From the NCBI GenBank assembly GCA_025617375.2, contig JAMYGW020000007.1, positions 372,001 through 436,000 of the forward strand: a DNA stretch of 64,000 nt, in the 5' to 3' direction. The notes under the pieces were generated by a model. That model was not told the DNA's origin and ran no database searches. It saw only the letters and a program-made list of their open reading frames with translations. This document shows positions 1 to 10,630 of this stretch, in pieces. Positions within the stretch are counted from its first letter, which is position 1, and each line of letters opens with the position of its first letter. Source of the stretch: Acarospora socialis. Taxonomy: Eukaryota > Ascomycota > Lecanoromycetes > Acarosporales > Acarosporaceae. The position numbers were made by a program, and so were the translations under genes.

Positions 1-900
1 TAGAAAAATTACAACAGCACTAATATTGACATACACAATACTGAGAGAATTGATTAGCAATCATGAACTATTAAAAGAATTTATCACTGACAGAGACAAG
101 CTGTTTACAAGCAAGTTTTGAGAAATGCTTACAGCAGAACTCAAGATAAAACATAAAATGTCAATAACATATCACTTACAGATAAATGAACAAAGCAAAT
201 GAATGAATCAGACAGTAAAAACATACTTGAGACACTATGTTAACAAGAGTTAAGATGACTGAGTATGACTGTTGTTAACAACACAGTTTGCATACAACAA
301 TGCAAAGAACAAGATCACAAAAGAAATGTCTTTCTATGTGAACTATGACTACAACTCAGAGATATGACAAGATCTCAAAAGACACAAATCACAGAGTCAA
401 AAAGTAATTCTGAATATTGCACAGATAAAGAAACTGCATTAAGATCTGACAAAATAAATCAAACAACAGACAGAATAAACAACAGAAGCAAAATCATTCA
501 AAGAAGAAGAGAAGATATATCTAAGAATGAACAACATATAAACAAGAAAAAAAAGCAAGAAACTGAAGAACAAGAGCATTGAATCATTCAAGATCATATG
601 AAACATCAAGAAATTAAGTTATAAACTAAACTTACTCAAGAAAATGAAAATACACCTGATATTTCATGCATTCATACTACAACATTGCAATCAGTTCATA
701 CCACTTCAGATCATCAAAACATCTGTTGAACTTAATAAAGAATATGAAGTTGAGAACATTCTAGAAAAGAGAATGATTAGTGAGAAAACTCACTATTTTG
801 TCAAATAAAAAAATTATAATATCTCAGAAAATACCTGAGAATCAAGAGAGAATCTCAAGAACTGTGTGAGAACACTTCAATATTTTAAGAAAGAAAGTCA
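1..900 (+). mobile_element. Ty3/Gypsy chromovirus fossil, 3' end of pol
   Basis: The + strand shows, in order, a decayed integrase core (roughly 60-360) and a decayed chromodomain (roughly 735-890). This is the order found at the C-terminus of pol in chromoviruses, the fungal branch of Ty3/Gypsy (Metaviridae). Only the 3' part lies in the window; the rest would lie off the left edge. No LTR could be delimited. The copy is heavily broken with many lesions and cannot be active. The lesions match the CpG/CpC loss of the surrounding block, so most decay is probably hypermutation rather than slow drift, and age cannot be judged from divergence. Family assignment is by recognisable similarity only. 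Confidence 0.75.
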
Positions 901-3900
901 ATATTAGCTCAGAAGAATGACAATATCAAGTTAATAAGTTACAACATTGTTTGAGAATCTTCATTCTCAGTTTCATCATTATCACTATTAAGTTCAGCAG
1001 CAAGACAGTTAGTTTTCTGTGTGACACAACAATTTGTTTGATTCAAAGTCTTTTGAAAACATATCATCTTGACAGCAAAAACATCAAGAATCACATTCAC
1101 ATCACTTATTTTCTTTCAGAGAAAAAGACAAGTTCTGTTAAGAGACTTTCATGAAACTACAACATACAGATGACTGTGACAAGTATACTTATTGCATTTT
1201 GATTTTTTATCAGTCATGACAAAGCAATTGAGATCACAGACAGTACAGAATTCACAAGAAAATATGATGAGACTATCACTGAGTTGAATTTTCTTTGCAA
1301 TTCTTAGACAATTGAAATTTTTAGAAAGCATCATTGCTGATGATGAGATTGTTATATACTCTCACTTAAATAAACTCTAGAAAACTAGCACCTGAAGAGA
1401 AAAAATGATGTTATGATCATATCTGAAAAGAAAGAAACTCATGAGTCTGAGATCAGAAATTCACTCAAAGTGCATACAGAGAGAACTGCAGAACAGCAGT
1501 CACATAATAATGCAACAGCTCAATAACAAGCAGATAAGCTGAGAGCTCAACTTTTTAATGTCAAAACATTAAAATATCAAGAATGCTCAATGCAGAAGTG
1601 TCAAGCTCACTCTATATAGTAGAATCATTTTTCTTATGAAAATGACTGTGTTCAACTTCAGTAACTATCTAAGAGTTAAAGTTCAGAATCATTTCAGATC
1701 AGCTGTTATATTTATAAGCATAAACTTTTAGTTCTACATACTCAAGAAAGCTCAGGTTAGAATATTACAATATGTTTTAGATTTATCTTGATATTTTATG
1801 CAGCTGTAAGACAGAAAAAATCATAAAAATGTTGTATGACTGAAGAATGTTTAATTTCTGAAAAAATGTCACTTTATATGAAAGATAACAGATCATCAAT
1901 GAAATAATTATTCAACAAAAATGTACAGCATTGTTCTGTACAATATTAAAAGATTTGAGTTAAAAAAAGTTTATATGAATTGTGATGATGTCAGAATTCA
2001 AATTACTATATAATTTAAACTCTTTCAACTTTTTTTCATCATCAGAAGTTTATGAGAACTTTTTTTATGCAAGAGTGATGATTGTGTAATGTTTGAAAGC
2101 TTAACTGTTGATGATTACTGATGAAGAAATTGTATGACTGCTCAGAGCTGTTGTGTCAGTATAAGTTTTTTGATTTTTAACAGCATGAATTACTTAAAGT
2201 ACACAGTGATTTACAATTTATTAAACATCTTCTTTATGTCTGAAGAAAGAGTTTTGAGTTGTATAACTGAGAAAAAGAGCATTCAAATCAATGATGACAG
2301 AGAAATGAAAGTTAATAATGTCACAATTATGAGAACAGTATTTGTATTAAGTGAAGAGATATTCAGTAGAATGTACAACATCTTTAAGAGTGCAATGTGA
2401 ATTTTATAATGATAAAGAAATCATTTTGTATGATCTGAATTATTTAAAAAGAAAGAAGATTTGCAAGCAAAAAAATCACAATTTCTGAAAATAGACATTC
2501 AACATGTCTTCTGAGTTAACATCAGTAAGTATTTCATTTTTAACAAAACTTGCTTCACTGTTATTTCATACAAAATTCTCACTTAACTCATAATGTTCAT
2601 TATATTCAATCAGTTCTCTGTTTTAATATGCATAATCTTTATAAGATTTAGCAGATTCTATCAGAATTGAATGTATCTTGAAGACAATATGTGATTGTAT
2701 AATAATACATAATTGCTTGTACATCTCAACATGATGTCATGAATCATCAACAAGAACATCTTCTGTTTTTATATCTTTCAGAACTATGTTCAATGTTTGC
2801 AATTATGATGTAAATCACTTAAGAATTGCAGCAGAAGATATTCATCAATATTTTTTTAGTCAGTATCTGACATACAATTAATTGTGATGAAGACTTATCT
2901 CAGTCATTATATAATGCTCACATGATCATCATCACTTCTTCATTCACTTTCAACATATAATTCTCAGTGTTGATAATTTCTGAACAATGATATAACATTT
3001 ATGAATTACTCACTACTGAATTTGATTGATTAACTTGCTTTTATATGAGATGAACATTTCATAATTTCACATAGTCATGAACTTCTCATCAAATAATAAA
3101 CATATACAGTGTCACTAGTGTGATGCAATCTGCAAAACTGATATCATTTCAAAGATTTTGCTGTGTAAGATCTCTGAAAAATGTCTGTATAAGTTACTTA
3201 GTAAATTGTATGAAGTAATATCAACATAGAAATAACTTATCTGTCATCAAAACAGTTAACTTTTGATCAACTAACTTCATCAAGCTTCAATTTGTTGATT
3301 TGCAGTGCTGATATCAAAGAAATAAATCTTTGACAGTTGTGTATGTTCATTTGCAGTTATACAACTCAGTGCATAATGAACTTCTGCACATAATGATGTT
3401 TTTTTGTCTTAATCAGAGTGCAAAATTTGAGAATGTGCTTTCAGATTGCAAACAACATTCAGATACTAACAGAGCACATTGACTGTTGTATAATTTGATA
3501 CATCAACATAAATTCATAATAAGTATTTGAAATAAATATCAATTTCAACATAGATCTTGATGCTTCAACAGAACAGTTTGTCATGATCATTAATAGATCA
3601 TAGATAATTGAATTTCAATACAATATATTTTTCATGCTGATGTTGAAGATCTTTTGTATAATGAATGTGATCTTGAGAATTTAAATGTTTAATCATATTA
3701 AACAAACAATCTCTAATACAGCATGTTAGAAAGTGATCAGAAATAGAATCAGAATGATATATTGATAAATGTTAAATTCTTTTGTACAAAAGTGAATATG
3801 AAGCAATTCTCATTCATATTCATCAATGACATCAGTATTCAACTCTTTCAACACAAGCTGTATCATTTTTTCTTTTATTTCTTCAATGTTAAACAAAGAA

Positions 3901-4270
3901 TGTTGACAAATCATTTTTATCTCTTTTCATAATCATACAATTCTGTATAATTCAATTTCATGTTCTTTCTTCTGCAATATATGTAGTATTTGAACATCAT
4001 TGAGACATGCTTTATAAAACAAAGCAACAATCTTGATTTGTAGTTCAGAAATGTCAATGATTTTAATTTTCTTTGAGATTTATCATTCTTGCAATCTTCA
4101 CTCAATCATACAATAATTGCAAGTGATGTTCAACTCATCTTGAAATTTTCTGTTAATATCTTGACTAAAGTGATTTTCTTAAAATAACTATATGACATAG
4201 TCTTTACAGAAGTCAAGATTCACAGTTTGTGCTGACATTGTGAATAATGAATTCTATTTGTATGATTTAA

Positions 4271-4370
4271 AAATTAAAATTTGTGTGATTGTGACTGTGT
4301 ATATTATTATATAAGCAAGAAAATTGAAACTTGTGTGATTGAGATCATGTATATTTTCACATAAGCAAGA
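4271..4370. repeat. 50-bp tandem duplication in AT-rich block
   Basis: Two adjacent 50-bp copies (4271-4320 and 4321-4370) start with AAATT and end with ATAAGCAAGA; a third copy begins at 4371 and stops after about 7 bases. I count nine differences between the copies, seven of them transitions. The excess of transitions fits a duplication that was later hit by C-to-T/G-to-A mutation. It could be part of an LTR or untranslated region; I cannot tell. Confidence 0.7.
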
Positions 4371-6164
4371 AAATTGATTTTCTTTCTATAATATCAATGA
4401 ACTACAGTATCATACAAATTGAATACAATTATATTGATTATAAATTTAATCTACTGACTTACTTAACTTCATTATTAATATGACTACTAGTTCTGAGCAC
4501 TGCAAAGAAGTGCAAGTTTTGCTTAAATGTCATAACAATTTATATGACTAAATGAGAAGCAAAGAACAAAAATCAACAAGAAGATTAAAAAAAATTCATA
4601 TATATCTATCACAACACAATAACATTCTTCAGTGATAATTCATCTTTATATTCAGCAGACTCAGAGTTTAAACTTAAGTAATACTCTTCAACTATCACAA
4701 TATTATCATCATTCTCATCAACAACATTCTCATTGTCATTTTGTATGAAGCAGCAAGCTGCATGATCATATCATTTGCAATTTTCACATGCTTCATTAAA
4801 ATGTTCTGCAATGCAACAACATTCTGAAAAGAGTTTTAAAATTGACATGCACTGTGTGCATATTTATTTGATTTTTTCATGAGACTGAATGAAAATGTCA
4901 TTGATATACAAAGAACAGTATGTTGAAATCTGCTGTAAAATGATTGCATTTTATATAAACTTCACAGATTGTTCAGAAAGAATCAGAAATCTTTTACTTT
5001 GTGAACTGTAAACAAAAAGAACAAGCTGTTACTGTTTTATTAAGAGAACAGAATTCTGCTGAACAACAGTGACAGTAATGATTGCATTGTATATGACAAG
5101 AATTTTACATTGTATAATTTATTAACATCAATGTATCAAAACTATTTCTGTGTACTTACATGATGATTGTGATTGAAATTGTGATAGTAATGAATCTGAA
5201 AGTGAGAGTAAAAATAAAGTTAAATAAAAAGCAGAGCATCAGTTGTACAAAGAACTTCATTATTATTCATTTAATAAAACTGTACAGCTTGTAGAATCTA
5301 TGAACTAACTCAATGATCTATTATAATTTAAAGAATTACATTTCTTCTTGTTCTCTTTCTCACTAAAAAGATGTCAGTAGTGTTTAATGTAGTATATTAC
5401 TGTAGATTGTACAAATCAGAATTATATGATAACAGCTTTAATATTGAAAGTCTGCTGCAGTATTAAGATCATCATTTGATTTTTCTCTGATCATAACTTT
5501 ATTTTCTTTTCATCTTCTCACTTCTTCAGAATCTGTATCTGAATAATGTCAAATTAAAATTTACTGTCATATATCTTCATATGATCAGTTTTTCAGATCA
5601 GTCTCTATATTGAGAAGTATTTACTTCATTGTTCTGTGTTTACACTATATCATTGATCACTGAAATAGAAGTGGACATTTTTGTAGATGATTGATTTGTT
5701 TGTATGATGATAATAATGTTGATTACTTACTTACAGATCATCATTTCTCTATGTGTTTGTGAAAATTTGAAAAAAATTTGATGTGTCAGTAACCTCATTA
5801 TCGTCCACCATAATCTGAGCTCCAAGCTCCAAGCTCTGACGCGTGCTTTCTGGCTAATTACCCCTGGCAATGTGACGTTCGAGTTACGTAGTGTCACGTG
5901 CCATATCACGTCAATATCCGACAGGGGCAGCTCATTGATATGACAATCGTTACCGGGCTTACCATCTCTATGACGCCCATTCGCTGGAGTCCATAGCCGT
6001 TTTACCCTGTATAGTTAAGCCTACGGAAAGATAGGAACTGTGACGCCAGCTCTGCATGAACATTCACAGCAACAGAGACTCGATCACACCACTTCAGAGC
6101 TCCCACAACGAGTATAATACAAACTCCATTTCAACCACTCTGATAAGAATTTGAATTCTTCAGA

Positions 6165-6881
6165 ATGTCACTGTTCCGAGCCTCAAGGACGATCACAACT
6201 CGAGCTTTCCAAGCCAAACCAATAACGCGTTATTCTTTCGCTCCGTTCTCTTCGACCACTGTAGCTATGAGGACGATCTCAGATGCGGTCATGGAGGACC
6301 ACCGGGAGCTTGAGGAGTACTACCAGAACATCGTAAAGTCAAGCGATACGGACACTCAGACCCGTTATCAGAATCAATTTACCTGGGAACTTGCCAGACA
6401 CTCTGTTGCAGAAGAATTGGTGGTGTACCCGGCAATGGAGAAATATCTAGGAGCTGAGGGCAAGGCGAAGGCCGACCATGACCGCAAAGACCATCATAAG
6501 GTGAGTATGTCGATGGTAGTATACTCTGTACCGGAAGCTAACACTTTTCAGGTTAAAGAGCAATTGAAGAAGTTCCAGAATCTCAGCGCCAGTGACCCGG
6601 ACTTCCTGCCAACGCTGAAGAACTTGATGGCGGATCTGTCTGAACATATCAAGGATGAAGAAAAGCAGGACCTTCCGAGCCTGGAGAAAGCGCTTCAATC
6701 TCCAGAAACGGCCATGGATAGTGACGCGTTGGCAACATCTTTCGAACGCACCAAGATGTTCGTCCCGTCGCGCAGCCATCCATCGGCAGGAGAGAATCCA
6801 CCTTTCGAGACAGCCATGGGTCTGTTGGTAGCTCCTTTCGACAAAGTCGCTGATATGTTCCGCAAGTTTCCCACCAAATGA
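6165..6881 (+). CDS. Hemerythrin HHE-domain protein, probably mitochondrial
   Basis: Two exons, 6165-6500 and 6552-6881, give 221 residues. The intron (6501-6551, GTGAGT...TTTTCAG with a CTAAC branch site) is 51 nt with no stop, so retention would give a 238-residue form. The first ~35 residues are rich in Arg, Ser and Thr without acidic residues, as in a mitochondrial presequence. The body is a four-helix hemerythrin-like domain with the expected His/Glu clusters: MEDHRELEEYY, RHSVAEELVVYPAME, ADHDRKDHHK and LSEHIKDEEKQDLP. Such domains bind a di-iron or other metal centre; in fungi their roles (oxygen, NO or metal sensing) are mostly unproved. It is the first gene right of the mutated repeat block, about 360 bp from its edge. 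Confidence 0.85.
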   Translation: MSLFRASRTITTRAFQAKPITRYSFAPFSSTTVAMRTISDAVMEDHRELEEYYQNIVKSSDTDTQTRYQNQFTWELARHSVAEELVVYPAMEKYLGAEGKAKADHDRKDHHKVSMSMVVYSVPEANTFQVKEQLKKFQNLSASDPDFLPTLKNLMADLSEHIKDEEKQDLPSLEKALQSPETAMDSDALATSFERTKMFVPSRSHPSAGENPPFETAMGLLVAPFDKVADMFRKFPTK

Positions 6882-7894
6882 GTAAGTTCTTCCGTCCTAG
6901 TTCTTCTTCACCTTCAGCCGTTACTGCTTCTAAACTTATATCGAGCGACAGCTGACAACCTGAACTGCATAGACGGTGTAGTGGAGTTTGCCTACCAGTT
7001 CAAGCAGGGCCATCTAAACCCGCTTCTGGCCATCAAAGGACGTTTGCTGCCATTCCATCTTCGATCATATCCAGATTGATTCAAATAGCTCAGGCAATAT
7101 CAGCCCTGTGCACATGCTGAGCTTTCAATGAGTGCTGTGTCCGGCAGTGTGATGTTCTCTCCTTAGCTATCAGGTCATTGGAAACGCCTTCAGTAATGAA
7201 ATAATGTAAACTTATACGAGTAGAGCTGTGAGAATATTCCAGTGAGAGTTCTGCTGTGAACGGCCGAGGGCTTTAGCGGCTCCGCAGCACGAAATAGCCC
7301 CACCCAAGCGAAGAGTCTTGATTTGCGGGGCATCTCTTCCCAAACTCGGCGCCGGCTGGCAACCTATGGGTATCGAGAAGCGCCACCATCGCCGAAGGGC
7401 AAATCTCCCACGACATCGTACACCTACCTAACAGATTAATAATTATTGCCAACACATCACGCTTCGGTTCCTGCTGTACTATCAAACAACCCTCACCCTG
7501 CTCTGAATTGGCCAACAAATGGTGTTAGCCGGGAAGCTGCAGCGTCCTTCCTGTTAAGGTATCATAAAGATCCGACGGTAACTGGACTTCGAAGCGATTC
7601 GAGTGAAGCGGACTGTGGGCCCAGCATTCCCACCGATGTCTTATCGGTGCCGCTTCCTGTAGTGCGCAAAGGGACGATCTCTTGTACTTGCAGGATCTAG
7701 GTCCCTCCTTCGACCGGTAATCGTTTAGACTGCAAGAGATTCGCTATACTAAGAACCACTGGACCTGCTTCTTGAGCGAGCTGCTTTCAAACTCACCTTT
7801 CAACTACTAAAAGCTCTCAGGGAAGGCAGAAGAAGACGACAGCTCATTTCATGCTATTTACAGCATAGCACAAAGGCTGCCCATAATCGGCACA
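6882..7894. other. Intergenic, 1.0 kb
   Basis: Between the hemerythrin-like gene and the Ran-binding protein gene. An open frame at 7446-7700 (84 residues) has no recognisable domain and I do not accept it. I see no RNA gene or repeat; it should hold the 3' end of one gene and the promoter and leader of the next. Confidence 0.6.
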
Positions 7895-9971
7895 ATGACA
7901 CGGTCAACACAACGGCAGAGCTCCGCTCAGAACAATGGACCACAACGACCATCGAACGCTACCTCCATTCCTTCTACTTCTCCTACGACGCTCTCAGCCA
8001 AAGAAATAGAATCCGCCAGCGATAACGACACAGGCGAGAGGCCTGTGCGAGAAAAGCTAAAGAAGACATCCATCGCAACATTGCCCAAATATGGTGTGAC
8101 AGCTGCAGGCAACGAACTAGTGGACGATGACCATCATATGCCGGCTCTACCCACAGCTTCCAACGCAAGCTCTGATGTCCGACTTATTGACCACGATACA
8201 CGAGGGAGGCCTACAAGAAAGCGATCCTTTGATGATCTGGAGCCTACGGACGAATCATCTGCTGCAAATAAACCCACCACGAACAAGGATGGGAAGGAAA
8301 GCCATGAGGGCCATACACGCAAAAGATCAAGGGATATCCGTGCTGACGATTCTTCGAGAGAAAGTGGGCGAAGGAAGAGCTCGCGAGAGGAACCGGTGCT
8401 CGAGGAGGAGGCGAACGATGGAGACGACGATGAAAACATGAAGGTGTCTCAAGAGCCAAGCAGTACTCCACCCGGTCAACTGGAGACTATGGATGAGGAT
8501 GAGGGTCATGGTGTCCTTAGCCCAAGGAAGAAGCGGAGCTGGGAGCAGGTGGAGCAAGATGAGGATAAGAAGCAGAAGGTGGCAGCTACGGAAGAAGAGC
8601 GAGCCCGGAGAAACTCAGAGGAGGAGGAACAGGCAGCTCACGCACGACATCAAGATACGAGTCAGACTGCAGGCCAAGACTTGGAGAAAAAGAGGCATCG
8701 AGATCCGTCAGAAGGAAGCGGAGGTCAAGAGCAACCGGATCTACCAACGAAGAAAGTAAGTGATCATGGTTCCATCTTTCTCACAACGTTGTATTTGGCC
8801 TTAGCTAAATCTCCAACCCAGGTACTGCCAGCGAGTGGCTTTTCGGATACCTCAGACGTCTCGCCTTTTGGTACTTTGGCAAGTACCAAGTCAGAGTCGA
8901 ACCCTCCATCTGGCTTGCTCTCGGATGTTTCTGCGGCCGAGCCACAGACCTCTGCCTCTGCGTTTGCAGCATCCGGCTTCGCTGCCCTCTCCAAATCCGC
9001 CACGTCCCCGTTCGGCACCTTGGGTGCTACTCCAAGCACGTCTGGCGCAAGCCCTTTCGGCAGCCTAGGAACTGCCATCAAACCAACAGCATTATCCTCC
9101 ACGCCAGGTTCTTCGAATAAAGCTAGCTTGGACACCAATAGTATCTTCGGCGCGGGTGCCGCACCTGCCTCGGGTGGCTTCGGATCTGCTGCAGGATCTA
9201 CCTTTGGCACTTCAACCACGTCAGCTTTCGGTGCTCTGGGTGGATCCAGGCTTGGCATGGGTTTTGGAAGCAGCTTTGGAGGTATGGGCGTTGGTGGCCT
9301 CAAGACCTTCGCTGCCCCGAATGGTCCAAGTGCCCTCGGTGCTGGAGCCTCGTCCTCACGAGCATTCGGTTCTCCTGCAGTGGACGACGAGGAAGAAGAG
9401 GACGGTGATGAGGACGGCCACCCAAGCGGAGAAGCTAGGTACGGCGAGGCACTGGATCATGAGGACAAGAGATTTCATGAACAGGACGGTGAGTGGCTTT
9501 TCGGTGCAGAGACGATGTTCACCAAACGCTTATTTAATTTATAACAGTCGAAACCGGCGAAGAAGGCGAATCAACGTTGTTCTCATGCAAGGCGAAATTG
9601 TACCACTTCACCGGCAAAGAGTGGAAAGAACGGGGCATTGGCACATTCAAGTTGAATCTTACAGACGATGGAGATGAATCGAAGAAGACCGCACGCCTCA
9701 TCATGCGTACCGTGGGAGTATTCCGGGTCGTCCTGAATACACCAGTTTTCAAGGGTATGAAGATCGGTGACAATGCAGGCAAGGAACCGACGGGCAAGAT
9801 GATCAATCTGGCGGGGGTGGAGAATGGCAAACCCGTGCCTCTCATGCTCAAGGTTAGTCCTATATCCTCGAGTGGCTTAACAAAGGGCTTACGCTGGCAT
9901 GCCAGGTCGGAGCAGCTGAAGTTGCGAAAGAACTATATCGTAAGATCCAGGAAGTGCAACAACAGTTATGA
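7895..9971 (+). CDS. YRB2: Yrb2/Nup50-type Ran-binding protein (FG repeats + RanBD)
   Basis: Four exons: 7895-8755, 8822-9488, 9548-9852 and 9906-9971, giving 632 residues. The N-terminal ~285 residues are charged, Lys/Glu-rich and probably disordered, with nuclear-localisation-like KKRSWEQ and KRSR clusters. The second exon opens with ASGFSDTSDVSPFGTL and carries several FG-type repeats (SPFGTL, SPFGSLG, STFGTS, SAFGALG), then an acidic stretch. The last exons encode a Ran-binding domain (GEEGESTLFSCKAKLYHF, KEWKERGIGTFK, GKEPTGKMINLAGVENGKP, then VAKELYRKIQEV). Yrb2/Hba1/Nup50 proteins sit at the nuclear pore and help Crm1/Ran-dependent export. The first intron (8756-8821) is 66 nt with no stop, so its retention would keep the frame. 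The other introns are 59 and 53 nt and phase fits at each joint. Confidence 0.88.
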
Positions 9972-10630
9972 AATCAACCAAAGCATTCAGAACCCCTGAA
10001 AACAAATCGTTCATTTTCGCGAGAGAACAAGCTGCACTATACTTGCGTGGAACAAATCACCTGCGCTTTATTAGATGAGGCCATGTGCCTTGTTAGATCA
10101 TCAGGACGCCAAAGCGTCAATCAACCCATCACTACACACGCTACAACGCTCCGAAGACGGAACAGCGCGCTCCATTTTGGGAGATTTATGGAACTCAATG
10201 GCTTGGGGTGACAGATTGTTCTGGAGTTCATTGAAGCTTGGGCGGCATTAGAAGAGCGTCTTTTGTACATATCTGGTCTGGTAGTGGCCATGAACTCATC
10301 CAGTGTAGAATATTGATTCAATTGAGAAGGCCAACTCAACACATTCCATCTAGAATCTACAGAGGGCTGTGGCTATCCGCTGGGTGTACACAGGAGCATT
10401 TTCGATTCTTGCGTGTCTACAAGTTACTCGTAGGGATAAGGGCATGTGAACTAGGGAGCGGAGATCAGCTGGCTACGCGCCTCGCTAAGCACTTTACGCG
10501 TAGGTAGTCGTCCCTACCTTACGTCACGATTTGAGGTCACTTTAGTGGCACATAGATTAGCGCATAGAAGTGGTGATATGCATTGGCAATGGAGCAATCT
10601 TCGGAGCAATGATCAATCCTAGAGGGACCA
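9972..10630. other. Intergenic, 0.66 kb
   Basis: Between the Ran-binding protein gene and HRQ1, both on the + strand. Short open frames on both strands (10121-10342, 10238-10507) show no domain. No RNA gene or repeat recognised. Confidence 0.6.

Larger units (their letters stand above)
1..5801. repeat. AT-rich, CpG-free mutated repeat block
   Basis: This is a continuous AT-rich stretch in which I find no CpG dinucleotide at all, reading every line up to position 5801. CC and GG occur only a handful of times (for example near 654, 700, 1390, 1752 and 5672). CpA, TpG, CpT and ApG stay common. The first CpG is at 5802, after which composition turns normal within a few tens of bases. The only open frames are short and lysine/isoleucine-rich and I take none as genes. 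The first ~900 bases carry a recognisable retroelement fossil; from 901 onward I recognise no protein family with confidence. The pattern fits repeat-directed cytosine mutation (RIP or MIP-like) and probable heterochromatin; that is inference. Confidence 0.85.

Noticed and set aside
951-4105. Short frames of 60-90 residues in the AT-rich block (951-1154, 2134-2400, 3917-4105 -)
   Set aside because: Composition-driven frames in mutated repeat DNA; no family recognised with confidence.
7446-7700. 84-residue frame upstream of the Ran-binding protein gene
   Set aside because: No domain, no splice support, and it lies where the leader of the next gene is expected.
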